Positions 9,514 to 18,983 of a DNA stretch of 64,000 bases are shown here, piece by piece. Within the stretch, counting starts at the first letter, position 1. The number at the start of each line of letters is the position of its first letter. The position numbers were made by a program, and so were the translations under genes. The stretch comes from Brevibacillus centrosporus (GTDB taxonomy: Bacteria > Bacillota > Bacilli > Brevibacillales > Brevibacillaceae): positions 62,001-126,000 of the forward strand of contig NZ_RHHP01000025.1 of the NCBI RefSeq assembly GCF_003710815.1. Direction: 5' to 3'. Below the pieces are notes generated by a model. The model did not search any database and was not told where the DNA came from. It saw nothing but the letters and a program-made list of their open reading frames with translations.

Positions 9514-9530
9514 AAAGAGGCAAAAGATCG

Positions 9531-10853
9531 ATGAACACAACCGCTGCATTGGAAAATTACGTGGAGGGTTATGAAGAGAGAGGATACTTTAGCGGTACCC
9601 TGCTCCTTGCAAAGGACAATCAAATCCTCCTCCAAAAAGCCATGGGTTATGCAAACTTCGAGCACGGCGTAAAAAACACGACCAAAACCAGATTCCGAAT
9701 CGGTTCGATTACCAAGGGCTTTACCGCGATGGCGATTCTGCTGTTGTGCGAAAAAGGTCTGCTTCGTTTAGAGGATCCGATTCAGCTCTACATGGAGGAC
9801 GTGACTTACGAGGATAGAGTGACCATCCATCACCTGCTCACTCACACCTCGGGAATTCCGAACTTCACAAGCCTGCCGGACTATTGGGCCACTACCATGA
9901 GATTGCCGACCACGCTTCAGCAAATCGTACGGTCCATTGCCCGTTTGCCACTGGACTTCGCACCGGGCACTCGTTATGAGTACTCCAATTCAGGCTACAT
10001 TCTGTTGACTGCCATCATCGAAAAAGTGTCCTCCACCTCCTACGCGCGCTTTCTGCGTGAGCATATCTGGCTTCCTTTAGGGATGCTGGACACGGGCTGT
10101 GAGGAAAACCGCGCCGTGGTCAAAGGACTGGCAACCGGATACACCGTCTGGGAAGATTTCATCCATACAGAATATATCGATATGACCATCCCACGAGGCG
10201 CTTACGGCATGTATTCGACCGTCGAAGATTTGTGGAAATGGGACCAAGCCCTGTACACAGAGCAGCTTATTTCCGCAGAGTGGATGGTCAAACTGTTTGA
10301 ACCCCATGCGAGTCACTATGGATACGGTTGGGCTGTCCATCATCATGGGGGAAAGAAGGTCATCAGCCATTTCGGCGATATCAATGGATTTCAAAGCGAC
10401 CTGTACCGCTGTGTGGATGATCGCCTCGTCGTCATAGCACTAAGCAATGTAAACCTGACTCCTGTCACGAAACTCACAAGAGACTTGGCCAAAATCGCGT
10501 TAGGTGAGCCTGTCGAAACCCTTTCCCGGCAGAGCTGCTTCATGCAAGAGACGGCCGATGCAATCGCTCAAAGCGTCGGGACCTACATCGACCCCTCCAA
10601 CGAGAGAATGCGGGTGGAAATCACAGAAGAGCCTCTTGGAATCTTTGTCACTCATCCCAAAATGTACGGAGTTCCTTACAAGTTCCGATTGCGTCTCGTG
10701 GCGCACACGGCGGAATACGCGGAGTGGGTGACCGATGTTGTAAACGAAACATTCCGGGTGTTCTTCCCCTCCGATCACAGGGGCTACGACCTGCTGTTTA
10801 CCGATGAATACGGAAAGGTAGAAAAGCTGTCGACCAAAGCAAAAAGGAGCTGA
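9531..10853 (+). CDS. Serine hydrolase, class C beta-lactamase-like
   Basis: A 440-residue member of the beta-lactamase/penicillin-binding-protein-like serine hydrolases. The nucleophile motif is SITK (Ser59, Lys62), the YSN motif lies in RYEYSNSGY near residue 148, and a C-terminal SHFGD segment takes the place of the KTG-like element. No signal peptide is visible, so the enzyme is probably cytoplasmic. Family members hydrolyse D-amino-acid peptides, esters or beta-lactams; true beta-lactamase activity is not implied. It probably shares a transcript with the preceding acetyltransferase. Its stop codon lies inside the stem of the following terminator. Confidence 0.88.
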   Translation: MNTTAALENYVEGYEERGYFSGTLLLAKDNQILLQKAMGYANFEHGVKNTTKTRFRIGSITKGFTAMAILLLCEKGLLRLEDPIQLYMEDVTYEDRVTIHHLLTHTSGIPNFTSLPDYWATTMRLPTTLQQIVRSIARLPLDFAPGTRYEYSNSGYILLTAIIEKVSSTSYARFLREHIWLPLGMLDTGCEENRAVVKGLATGYTVWEDFIHTEYIDMTIPRGAYGMYSTVEDLWKWDQALYTEQLISAEWMVKLFEPHASHYGYGWAVHHHGGKKVISHFGDINGFQSDLYRCVDDRLVVIALSNVNLTPVTKLTRDLAKIALGEPVETLSRQSCFMQETADAIAQSVGTYIDPSNERMRVEITEEPLGIFVTHPKMYGVPYKFRLRLVAHTAEYAEWVTDVVNETFRVFFPSDHRGYDLLFTDEYGKVEKLSTKAKRS

Positions 10854-10872
10854 TCCATTTCAGCTCCTTTTT
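10841..10872. terminator. Bidirectional terminator between convergent genes
   Basis: A perfect 12-bp stem, AAAAAGGAGCTG (10841-10852) with CAGCTCCTTTTT (10861-10872), and an 8-base loop. It overlaps the serine hydrolase stop codon and abuts the mrfB stop. Confidence 0.93.
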
Positions 10873-12221
10873 CACAGCATTCCACGCATATCTTCCTTTG
10901 CTTCCAGACGCTCAATCCGTTTTTGAAAGGCAAGTTCCTCCGCTTTCGACCGATTGCGCAGCAGGCTCCCCCGCTTCTTCCATTGCTCATAGGCGAGTCT
11001 TGTGTAATGCAGAGCCTTCTCCCAATCCTTCAACTGATGCTCGTACAGCTTCGCCGCCTCGATATAGACTTCTTCCGGTACATACCCGGGTGACGACATG
11101 CACGATTCCCAGATGTGCAGAGCGCTCTTCCAATCCTTTTGTTTTTTGTACAGATGACCGACTGCTAGCTTGGCACGGACACTCCACGGATGGTCGCTGT
11201 GGGCCACAGTCAAATACGCTTGCAGCGCCGTTTCTCCATCTCCCAGCGCTTCGAACCAGCGGGCGATTTCGTAGCGTTCCTCCTGGGACACCTCTTCCCT
11301 CTCGTGCATGAGAAGCAATCGAGAAACGTGGATGTAGAGGGTGATCAGTGACAACACGTCAATTTCGTTGTGCCGCAGCACGCCTTGGATCACGTCCGGG
11401 TCCTTGGAGTGGAGGAAGTCAAAATAACGAACAGGAGCCAGATAGCCTGGCAAATCGTCCTCCCGATACACATCCAGCTTTTCCTGCTCGATGATCGCAA
11501 GACGGCACGACTCCAGCTCGTCCTTCCACAATCTCCTCGCGCCGTGCAGCAAATCCAGGTGGCCAAAAGTCGGCAACGCCTGCACCTGATCGCGAATCAA
11601 CGTATGCCGGGTACGCACCTGCGGCCAGTCAAACGATTTGCCATTGAAGGTAACCAGGTGGGACGACTGCTTCGCCTGCTCCAAAAACGAATGGTACAGC
11701 GTCACTTCCGCGGTAGGAGCCGGCAGAAAATGCTGACGAACTACCACTTCTTCCCCTTCTACGCGACTATAGCCGAGCAAAAAGACAGTGTTTCCCGCTC
11801 CGCCTGACAACCCCGTCGTCTCGGTGTCAAAAAACAGCAGGTCATCGGCCCGCTTTCCTGCCGCAGACAATGGATGCAGTCTGCCGGACGCCTCCCACGC
11901 GGCGATCGTGTCGTGGAGCTGGGCAAAGGAGTAAGCTCCATGCTGCTGGCGGAGCGGGTAGCGGACTTCGCGGATCATGACGTGCTCGTCCTCCCAGACA
12001 AACGGCCTCGCCTGCATGCTCTGCCATCGGTCCGCATACGGAATATCAGGCTGTGCGGTCTGATCTGGTGTCTGTACTTCCTGTTCCACGATTGCATCTG
12101 TTTGCGCCGTCTCTGCTGCCCCTCCTTGCAAAGCCGCTTGGACTTGTTCCGCTTCCCTGCTCTTGTCATTCTCCAGAGAGAGATGCCCCTTCATCCGCTG
12201 CAGCTTGGATTTAAGAGACAT
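10872..12221 (-). CDS. mrfB: DNA repair exonuclease MrfB (YprB)
   Basis: A 449-residue protein. Around residues 125-300 is a DnaQ/RNase H-like exonuclease domain: DLLFFDTETTGLSGG gives the first acidic pair, TFNGKSFDWPQVR the middle block, and HNEIDVLSLITL the late block with the final aspartate. The last 130 residues form TPR-like helical repeats (EEVYIEAAKLYEHQLKDWE, ALHYTRLAYEQW). In Bacillus subtilis YprB, renamed MrfB, works with the helicase MrfA in repair of mitomycin C damage (established knowledge). Here the two overlap by 11 bases, helicase first, as in Bacillus. The N-terminal 100 residues are charged and poorly conserved-looking. Confidence 0.92.
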   Translation of the reverse strand: MSLKSKLQRMKGHLSLENDKSREAEQVQAALQGGAAETAQTDAIVEQEVQTPDQTAQPDIPYADRWQSMQARPFVWEDEHVMIREVRYPLRQQHGAYSFAQLHDTIAAWEASGRLHPLSAAGKRADDLLFFDTETTGLSGGAGNTVFLLGYSRVEGEEVVVRQHFLPAPTAEVTLYHSFLEQAKQSSHLVTFNGKSFDWPQVRTRHTLIRDQVQALPTFGHLDLLHGARRLWKDELESCRLAIIEQEKLDVYREDDLPGYLAPVRYFDFLHSKDPDVIQGVLRHNEIDVLSLITLYIHVSRLLLMHEREEVSQEERYEIARWFEALGDGETALQAYLTVAHSDHPWSVRAKLAVGHLYKKQKDWKSALHIWESCMSSPGYVPEEVYIEAAKLYEHQLKDWEKALHYTRLAYEQWKKRGSLLRNRSKAEELAFQKRIERLEAKEDMRGML

Positions 12222-14493
12222 ACGCGCTACCTCCCTGGGCTACACGAAGCAGCGTCATCGCCAGCTCCTTGCTGCCATCGTCAGTGGCTCCTACGCAGGA
12301 GGGGCAACCAGATTCGCACGGACACGATACGATCATACGCTCCGCTTGTGCCAGAATCGTCTCCATTTCTTTGTACACTTGCTCGGAAAGCCCAATTCCA
12401 CCGGGGTATCGGTCGTACAGAAAGATCGTCGGCTCCTGGGAATGCACGGCTTTGCGCTGCGGGATGACATGCAAATCCATCGGGTCGCACATGACGAACA
12501 GCGGTGCCACGTGCTGCAATACATGTGCCAAGCCGACCAGCCCCCGCTCCACGTCCTCTGTCCCGATCTCCTCCAAAAGCGTGTCGGAAAAGCCAATCCA
12601 CGCGGCATTCGTGTGCAGCTCCTCCTCCGGCAGATGGATCGGTCCGGAACCGATGTTTTCATGCGTTTCAAACTTGATCTTCTTGAAGATCGTCGCCATC
12701 GCGTGGACGGATACTTCCCCGTAGGCAAAGGCGCGTTGTCCCTCCCGGCGGTATTGATCCTGCTCCAGGACCTTCAGCTGTACGGCCAGATTGGCATCTG
12801 TGTAGTAATCGACGGATACCTCCCGCACATACGCCTTCTTTTCCTCGTAATCGAGCTTTTCTACCTGGTACTGCGTCCCTTGATGCAAGTAGATCGCTTC
12901 CTCGTGGAGCAGCGTCATCGAGCTGAAACGGTCCATTTCCCCGATTACCCGTTCATTGCCGCGCTCGGTGATATCAATGATCACCACGTTTTCCTGGGAA
13001 GCCGACCGCAAACTGATGTTGTGTGCCGGGAACGAGTCATTCATCCAGAACCATTTGCCTTTGGAATGGTGCAGCACCTGCTCCTCGGTCAAAAACTCCA
13101 GAATTTCCACAATCTCTGCACTCCCGAACGTTTCGCCCTCACGAAACGGCAGCTCATAGGCCGCACATTTCAGGTGGTCGACGAGAATGATCAGATTGTC
13201 TGGATTGATCCGAGCGGTCTCAGGGCTGCGGTCAAAAAAGTACTCCGGGTGAGCGATAACGTACTGATCGAGCGGCGTAGAGCTGCCGACCATCACAACA
13301 ACGGATTCCCCCTGCCTTCTGCCTGCCCGTCCCGCCTGCTGCCACGTGCTGGCGACCGAACCTGGGTAACCCGTAATGACGCATGCCTGCAGCTGGCCGA
13401 TGTCTACCCCCAGCTCCAGTGCATTCGTGCTGACGACACCCATGATGTCCCCGTTGCGCAAGCCCCGCTCGATCTCCCGACGCTGACTGGGCAAATACCC
13501 GCCGCGATAGCCCTGGATGGTCTTCGGACCCAGTTTGCGTTTGATCAGCTCTTGCAAATACGTCAGCAAAATCTCTACGCGGACGCGGCTGCGGGCAAAC
13601 AGGATCGTCTGAATGCCGTTGACCAGAAATTGCTCGGTAATGTCCCTGGCTTCGAGAGTGGCGCTGCGCCGGATATTCAGCTGCCGATTGACCACCGGCG
13701 GATTGTAGAACAGAAAATGCTTGATTCCTGCAGGCGCACCGTTGTTGTCCACCAGCTCCATTTTCTCTTCCGTCAGCTGCTCTGCCAGCTCTTTGGGATT
13801 GGCAATCGTCGCTGACGTGCAGATAAATTGGGGGTAGCTGCCGTAAAAGGCACAGATGCGCTTTAGCCTGCGAATAACGTTGGCGACGTGACTACCAAAA
13901 ACGCCGCGGTATGTATGCAGCTCATCAATCACTACGTATTTGAGATGCTCAAAAAAGGATACCCACTTGGTGTGATGCGGCAGGATCGCGGAATGCAGCA
14001 TATCCGGGTTGGTAATGACGATATTGCCTGCCTTGCGCACCATTTGGCGGATATTCGCCGGCGTGTCTCCATCGTACGTCTCCGATTTGATGGACAATCC
14101 CATCTCGGTGATCAGCTCGTGCAACTCGCTCTTTTGATCCTGTGCCAATGCTTTGGTCGGAAACAGGTAAAGCGCTCGTGCCTGCGAATCCTCTGACAGC
14201 GTCTGCAGAATCGGCAGGTGGTAGCACATGCTTTTTCCTGAAGCCGTCGGAGTCACCGCTACGATGCTTTTTCCTTCGCGCACATGGCGAAAGGATGTTT
14301 CCTGGTGGGTATATAAGGAAGGTATCCCTCGCTTTTCGAGAGCTTCGCGGATTCGTGCGTCCAACTGACTCGGAAACGAAACCGTTTTGGCGTCACGCGC
14401 AGGTATCGTTCTCCAGTGCGCGATATTCGCGAGGAAGCGTTCATCCTGGCGGAAATGCTCCAAAATCTCAGCCATGCTTTTTTTCATTTTCAT
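12211..14493 (-). CDS. mrfA: DEAD-box helicase MrfA (YprA), mitomycin repair factor
   Basis: About 760 residues. Helicase motifs in order: Walker A VTPTASGKS, motif II DELH, motif III CTSATIANP, motif VI QQAGRAGRR. The C-terminal DUF1998-type region ends with four cysteines (SCPCESGCPSC) expected to bind zinc. In B. subtilis MrfA (YprA) is a 3'-5' helicase that acts with MrfB on mitomycin C adducts (established). ATG 14493 is chosen because AAGGTGA lies 6 bases upstream; GTG 14502 is possible. mrfB overlaps its 3' end. An adjacent SulP gene diverges upstream. No LexA box was recognised in the 170-base divergent space. Confidence 0.93.
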   Translation of the reverse strand: MKMKKSMAEILEHFRQDERFLANIAHWRTIPARDAKTVSFPSQLDARIREALEKRGIPSLYTHQETSFRHVREGKSIVAVTPTASGKSMCYHLPILQTLSEDSQARALYLFPTKALAQDQKSELHELITEMGLSIKSETYDGDTPANIRQMVRKAGNIVITNPDMLHSAILPHHTKWVSFFEHLKYVVIDELHTYRGVFGSHVANVIRRLKRICAFYGSYPQFICTSATIANPKELAEQLTEEKMELVDNNGAPAGIKHFLFYNPPVVNRQLNIRRSATLEARDITEQFLVNGIQTILFARSRVRVEILLTYLQELIKRKLGPKTIQGYRGGYLPSQRREIERGLRNGDIMGVVSTNALELGVDIGQLQACVITGYPGSVASTWQQAGRAGRRQGESVVVMVGSSTPLDQYVIAHPEYFFDRSPETARINPDNLIILVDHLKCAAYELPFREGETFGSAEIVEILEFLTEEQVLHHSKGKWFWMNDSFPAHNISLRSASQENVVIIDITERGNERVIGEMDRFSSMTLLHEEAIYLHQGTQYQVEKLDYEEKKAYVREVSVDYYTDANLAVQLKVLEQDQYRREGQRAFAYGEVSVHAMATIFKKIKFETHENIGSGPIHLPEEELHTNAAWIGFSDTLLEEIGTEDVERGLVGLAHVLQHVAPLFVMCDPMDLHVIPQRKAVHSQEPTIFLYDRYPGGIGLSEQVYKEMETILAQAERMIVSCPCESGCPSCVGATDDGSKELAMTLLRVAQGGSAYVS

Positions 14494-14660
14494 CGACGTC
14501 ACCTTCTTTGATTCAATTTTACGAATGGATGTTCGTGATGTAAATGAATTTATTCTGGATAAATGATAGCTCGTTTTGTATAATGGGGAACTGTACTCAA
14601 CGGCCCCGACTTTTCTGCAAGGGGAAAGTCAAGAAAACCAAGACAAAGCGAGGTAACAAT

Positions 14661-16115
14661 TTGAACATTCAACAACTGAAAATGGATTGGTTCTCCAATG
14701 TACGCGGTGACGTACTGGCTGGAATGACCGTGGCCCTGGCTCTGATTCCTGAAGCGATTGCCTTCTCGATTATTGCCGGTGTGGACCCTATGGTCGGACT
14801 GTACGCTTCTTTCTGCATTGCTGTGACGATTGCCTTCGCTGGCGGAAGACCCGGAATGATTTCGGCAGCGACTGGTGCCATGGCTTTGCTGATGGTCAGC
14901 CTCGTAAAAGAGCACGGTTTGGAGTACCTGCTTGCAGCCACTTTGCTGACAGGGGGCATCCAGTTCCTTCTGGGCATGCTCAAGATCGGAAGGTTCATGA
15001 CTTTTGTTCCCCATTCCGTTGTGATCGGATTTGTCAATGCATTGGCAATCCTGATCTTTCTGGCGCAATTGCCGCATTTTGTGGAGGCCTCCTGGGTGAT
15101 GTACGCGATGGTGCTAGGGACGCTCGCGATCATCTACATTCTCCCCCGCTTTACCAAGGCTGTTCCTCCCGCATTGGTAGCCATTATCGTGATGACGGCT
15201 ATAACGATCTTTGGCGGACTGGATCTGCGTACGGTCGGAGATATGGGGCAGATTACGCGCAGCTTGCCGATGTTCCATATTCCTGTCGTCCCATTGAATC
15301 TCGAAACGCTGCTGATCATCCTGCCCTACTCGTTTCCTCTGGCGCTCGTGGGCATTCTCGAATCACTGATGACTGCTTCGATTCTCGATGAAATGACGGA
15401 TACGCGCAGCGATAAAAACCGCGAAGTCAAAGGACAAGGCATCGCCAACCTCATCAACGGCTTTTTCGGGGGAATGGCTGGCTGCGCCATGATTGGGCAA
15501 TCCGTCATCAACGTCAAATCCGGCGGTCGCGGACGCTTGTCTACCCTTGTAGCTGGCGTTTTCCTCCTGTTTTTGATCATGGTCTTAGGCGAAATCGTAC
15601 AGCAGATTCCGATGGCCGCACTGGTCGGTGTCATGGTGATGGTCTCTATTGGCACGTTCGACTGGCAATCGATGAAAAATCTGCGCAAGATCCCTGTCAG
15701 CGATTCGCTCGTCATGCTTGTCACAGTCGCGATCGTCGTCGCTACGCATGACTTGGCAAAAGGCGTAATCGCCGGAGTGGTTCTGAGTGCTGTTATCTTT
15801 GGCTGGAAAATGGCTCGTCTGAAATCTACAGAAGAGCTGAACGAGGATGGAATCAAAGTATATGTCATCTCCGGTCAACTGTTTTTCGGCACCATGACCC
15901 ACTTTATCGAGCAGTTCGACTATCAGGCAGATCCGGAGCACATCATTATCAACCTGAGTCGATCTCACATCTGGGATCATTCCGCTGTGACAGCTGTCTC
16001 CAAGGTCGTCGCGAAATACCAGCAGCTCGGCAAGCACGTTTCGATCGAAGGATTGAACGCCGAAAGCAGGTCCTTAATGGAACGGGTCGGCATTTCGGCA
16101 CCGTCTGGTCATTGA
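14661..16115 (+). CDS. SulP-family anion transporter
   Basis: About 484 residues from TTG 14661 (GAGGT 7 bases upstream). The membrane part has the SulP hallmarks: [24 protein letters not shown], then [27 protein letters not shown] and [29 protein letters not shown]. The last 110 residues form a STAS domain ([16 protein letters not shown]...[19 protein letters not shown]). It probably carries sulfate, bicarbonate or another anion. The frame is open upstream to 14544, but that extension is polar and lacks a RBS. A TATAAT at 14579-14584 lies 77 bases before the start, leaving a leader with a GACTTT/AAAGTC hairpin. A terminator follows. Confidence 0.92.
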   Translation: MNIQQLKMDWFSNVRGDVLAGMTVALALIPEAIAFSIIAGVDPMVGLYASFCIAVTIAFAGGRPGMISAATGAMALLMVSLVKEHGLEYLLAATLLTGGIQFLLGMLKIGRFMTFVPHSVVIGFVNALAILIFLAQLPHFVEASWVMYAMVLGTLAIIYILPRFTKAVPPALVAIIVMTAITIFGGLDLRTVGDMGQITRSLPMFHIPVVPLNLETLLIILPYSFPLALVGILESLMTASILDEMTDTRSDKNREVKGQGIANLINGFFGGMAGCAMIGQSVINVKSGGRGRLSTLVAGVFLLFLIMVLGEIVQQIPMAALVGVMVMVSIGTFDWQSMKNLRKIPVSDSLVMLVTVAIVVATHDLAKGVIAGVVLSAVIFGWKMARLKSTEELNEDGIKVYVISGQLFFGTMTHFIEQFDYQADPEHIIINLSRSHIWDHSAVTAVSKVVAKYQQLGKHVSIEGLNAESRSLMERVGISAPSGH

Positions 16116-16140
16116 GTATTTTCATAGATACACGCAAACA

Positions 16141-16186
16141 AAAGCATTTTGCTCCTCTATCCTTTGGGGACAAAATGCTTTTTTCT
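16141..16186. terminator. Terminator after SulP gene
   Basis: Stem AAAGCATTTTG (16141-16151) with CAAAATGCTTT (16171-16181), 11 perfect pairs, followed by TTTTCT. Confidence 0.88.
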
Positions 16187-16239
16187 ATGCCCTACAACTC
16201 ATAAGCGATTTGTTATAATAAAGAAGGGTGATGTTCGTG

Positions 16240-16671
16240 ATGAACGATCTACTGAAGTACGCCTTTCGGATTCGCGCAGCGATGAATAAGATGCAACGAG
16301 AAATTACGATAGAAATGCAAAAACAGTTCGGCGGCGATTTGACGAGACCGCAATTTTATTTGCTTACACTCATATCGGAAGAACAGCCTTGCAAAATCAC
16401 ACAATTGGCACAAAAGCTGGGTGTGCGCCCGAGCACCATCTCCACGATGATCAATCGCTTGGTTGACGGTGGCTTTGTCTCTCGCGTGTATGGACAAAAT
16501 GATCGTCGCAATGTGCTCGTTTCCATCACAGATCGCGGGAAAAGTGTCCTGACGAAGGATATTGAAAACTACGGAAAAGTGCTCGAAAAAATTATTGGGG
16601 CGCTGGAGCCGAATGAATTGGAAACGTTTACGAAGACCTTTGAAAAGATGGTCACCATTCAGAATCGCTGA
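16240..16671 (+). CDS. MarR-family transcriptional regulator
   Basis: A 143-residue winged-helix regulator. The DNA-binding part reads ITQLAQKLGVRPSTISTMINRLVDGGFVSRV followed by the wing NDRRNVLVSITDRGK; helices before and after form the dimer interface. Start ATG 16240 is placed about 9 bases after AAGAAGGG; ATG 16231 or GTG 16228 would be too close to that site. A TATAAT at 16214-16219 lies very near the start, which would give a short leader if used. The gene stands alone between terminators, next to the SulP gene in the same direction and a convergent alcohol dehydrogenase. Target genes and ligand are unknown; autoregulation is usual in the family. Confidence 0.9.
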   Translation: MNDLLKYAFRIRAAMNKMQREITIEMQKQFGGDLTRPQFYLLTLISEEQPCKITQLAQKLGVRPSTISTMINRLVDGGFVSRVYGQNDRRNVLVSITDRGKSVLTKDIENYGKVLEKIIGALEPNELETFTKTFEKMVTIQNR

Positions 16672-16689
16672 GGGGCAGATAGGGACAAG

Positions 16690-16742
16690 AAAAAGACCGC
16701 GAGCTTGGTCACACGGGAAGTGTGACGAGGCTTGCGGTTTTT
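16690..16742. terminator. Bidirectional terminator between marR-type gene and alcohol dehydrogenase
   Basis: AAAAAGACCGC (16690-16700) pairs with GCGGTTTTT, with an inner GTCACAC/GTGTGAC hairpin. A-run and T-run on opposite sides fit convergent genes. Confidence 0.88.
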
Positions 16743-16751
16743 CCTTGTTTC

Positions 16752-17912
16752 TTACGCGCGGTACGCTTCCTGTAATATAGCCAGATAATCCTCGGCGGTG
16801 ATCGTGCGGACATTGCTCGGCGTCGAACCGTTCTTCATCGACAGCTCTACGATTCGCGGGAAATCCTCTTCCCGTACACCTGGCAAATCCTTGAGTCTCG
16901 GTATTTGCAGGCTCTGTGTCAGCTCCGTTATTCCTCCGATCAGCTTGTCAATCGCTTGGTCTTCAGTATCCGCATCGCTGGCAAAGCCCATGTAGCGAGC
17001 CAAAGCTGCATGCATTGGCTTGTTATCAGCTGCGTTGAACTTGAGGACGTATGGCAGAAACACCGAGTTGGCAACGCCATGCGGAGTATCGTACAAGCCG
17101 CCTAACGCCTCCGCCAGACAATGGACAGCTGCCACATCCGCTGACCCGAAGCACAGACCTGCCATCAGGCTTCCTTCCAGCATCGCATGGCGTGCCTCTT
17201 CATCTTGACCGTTGGCGTACGCCGCTGGCAGCGCCCGTACAATCGTTTGCATCGCCTTCGCTCCGAAAGCCTGCGAGATGGGATTGGTCACCTTGCAGGT
17301 GTACCCTTCGATGGCGTGCACCAAAGCATCGACCCCCGTTGCCGCTGTAACCGCTGGCGGTACGCTGTAAGTCAGGACCGGGTCCAAGACAGCCAGCGTA
17401 GGACGCAGAGCGGCATGCTTCAACGTCATTTTCCGATGTGTAGTCGATTCTGTAATAACAGCCGAGCGCGTCACTTCCGAGCCTGTCCCCGCAGTAGTCG
17501 GTATACATACAATGGGCGCAATATTCGTATACGGCAAGCGGCCGTCCGCATAATCCGCAGGTGCCCCTCCGTTTGGACCGCAAAGAGCGATGGTCTTGCC
17601 CGTATCCATCGCGCTTCCTCCACCGACTGCGACGACTACCTCGGCAGCAGCCTCACGGAACAGAGCCGCCCCTTCCAGGCATTCAATATCCCGTGGGTTT
17701 TGACTCAGCGCATCAAACAGCGTCACCGAAAAGCCCGCTTCTGCAAGCGCTGACTGGATCGGCCCCACCAATCCTGCGCGTATGACGCCGGGATCACTTA
17801 CCAGAAATACAGATTTGCCTATTCCTCGTGATTGCAGAAGTGCCGGCAATTCTTTTGTTTTTCCACTCCCCATTTCGATACGAGTCGAGCAAAAATAGCT
17901 GAATGCTTTCAC
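16752..17912 (-). CDS. Iron-containing alcohol dehydrogenase
   Basis: A 386-residue group III alcohol dehydrogenase. NAD(P)-binding elements are VVAVGGGSAMDTGK and IPTTAGTGSEVT. Metal ligands are in TGVDALVHAIEGYTC (Asp and His), VHCLAEALGG (His) and YDTPHGVANS (His), so the active site looks intact. The start is GTG 17912 after AGGAGGGG. It should oxidise or reduce a small alcohol/aldehyde pair with iron as cofactor; the specific substrate is not readable. It is monocistronic, ending at the bidirectional terminator; 238 bases of AT-rich DNA without a recognisable gene separate it from the upstream hydrolase gene. Confidence 0.92.
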   Translation of the reverse strand: MKAFSYFCSTRIEMGSGKTKELPALLQSRGIGKSVFLVSDPGVIRAGLVGPIQSALAEAGFSVTLFDALSQNPRDIECLEGAALFREAAAEVVVAVGGGSAMDTGKTIALCGPNGGAPADYADGRLPYTNIAPIVCIPTTAGTGSEVTRSAVITESTTHRKMTLKHAALRPTLAVLDPVLTYSVPPAVTAATGVDALVHAIEGYTCKVTNPISQAFGAKAMQTIVRALPAAYANGQDEEARHAMLEGSLMAGLCFGSADVAAVHCLAEALGGLYDTPHGVANSVFLPYVLKFNAADNKPMHAALARYMGFASDADTEDQAIDKLIGGITELTQSLQIPRLKDLPGVREEDFPRIVELSMKNGSTPSNVRTITAEDYLAILQEAYRA

Positions 17913-18150
17913 AAGAATCCCCTCCTACGGTTCAATGATCATAAAGTAATAGACCGGAACCCCTTATCGTACACGGAGTCTCGGTCTTCTAAATCACTAG
18001 GTATTTGAAAATTAGTTTTAGACTCAACGTTAGAATGAAGCAATCCACGGATCTAAAATGAATAATAAAGATATAGACTGCCTCATTGAACTTTCGAACC
18101 CGCTAGCGTAACTGGCACTCGCATGAATGTGACTGTTCCTAAGCAAACGC

Positions 18151-18732
18151 TCAGTTATCCAAATGCTGGAGGAATTTAAGTACACGCTGCAACAGCAGGG
18201 TCGTTGCGTTGGCGTCATACGACGGCAAACTGCTATCTGCGAAGAAATGCTGATTTCCTGGGTACAAAAAGAGTTCGGCATGATCGGCTGTAGCCACGAG
18301 CTCGCGTGCCGCCTCAATGTCACCCTCATCAACGAAGTAGGGATCAGCGTCCATGCCATGAATTTGCACCGGCAGTTCCGCCGGCCAGGTAGATCCGAAC
18401 ATCGAGGTCGGAACGCAAGAGTAAAACAACAATGCACCACGAGCGCCTTCACGAGTCTGAGCGAGCTTCTGAGCTGCAACCACACCGAGCGAAAACCCCG
18501 CGTAGATGATCTCACGCGGAAACTCACTGGCCACACGTATACCTCGCTCTGTTATCTCTTCGAAGCCGATCTCATTGACATAGGCCATGCCATCCTCGAT
18601 CGTGGTAAACAAATGACCGTCGAAAAGGTCAGGAACATGAACAGTGTGACCTGCCCCTCTGATTTTGTCGGCGAAATCATTAATACCCTTTGTTAGTCCC
18701 AATGAGTGGTGGAACAAAAGAATCTCTGCCAT
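18151..18732 (-). CDS. Dienelactone-hydrolase-family protein
   Basis: A 193-residue alpha/beta hydrolase with GAAGGAGA upstream of ATG 18732. It starts with AEILLFHHSLGLTKG, has the nucleophile elbow AGFSLG near residue 80, an Asp-containing strand (IHGMDADPYF) and a C-terminal His in PGNQHFFAD, the usual triad order. The nucleophile is serine, whereas classical dienelactone hydrolases use cysteine, so the substrate is probably an ester or carboxyl compound other than dienelactone. It is a single gene, divergent from the von Willebrand A lipoprotein gene. Confidence 0.88.
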   Translation of the reverse strand: MAEILLFHHSLGLTKGINDFADKIRGAGHTVHVPDLFDGHLFTTIEDGMAYVNEIGFEEITERGIRVASEFPREIIYAGFSLGVVAAQKLAQTREGARGALLFYSCVPTSMFGSTWPAELPVQIHGMDADPYFVDEGDIEAARELVATADHAELFLYPGNQHFFADSSLPSYDANATTLLLQRVLKFLQHLDN

Positions 18733-18820
18733 TTCTCTTCTCCTTCCAAGATCTAAAATAATGAAAATTGTGGCTCAATCGATTTCGCTTCCTTACTGTC
18801 GTTATCCTGCTTGTTAGCGT

Positions 18821-18866
18821 AGCAAAGCTGCCGGTCATCATCGCGGCAGCTTTGCTGTGTTTTTTC
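18821..18866 (+). terminator. Terminator-like hairpin with no upstream gene
   Basis: A perfect 13-bp stem AGCAAAGCTGCCG (18821-18833) with CGGCAGCTTTGCT (18844-18856), then GTGTTTTTTCG. No plus-strand gene precedes it. It lies 118 bases before the lipoprotein start, so it may be an attenuator in that gene's leader or the end of a lost gene. Confidence 0.8.
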
Positions 18867-18983
18867 GTAATAAATCCGGTGAGCTTAACTTTGCTGCCAT
18901 CTACAACAACTTTATTATTCGGTTGCCGCCCCTGTAACATTCCTTTTTTTCCCACGTCCGATAGACAAAGGGGGTCTATAGAG

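Noticed and set aside
12163..13815. 550-codon open frame on the plus strand
   Set aside because: Lies fully antisense to mrfA, which has complete helicase motifs; the translation has no recognisable domain and no RBS. It is a codon-bias shadow.
14585..14660. Riboswitch in the SulP leader
   Set aside because: Only a short GACTTT/AAAGTC hairpin is visible; no match to a riboswitch class I know.
17913..18150. Coding content in the AT-rich gap between two minus genes
   Set aside because: No frame with a start signal or recognisable motif; probably regulatory or degenerate DNA.
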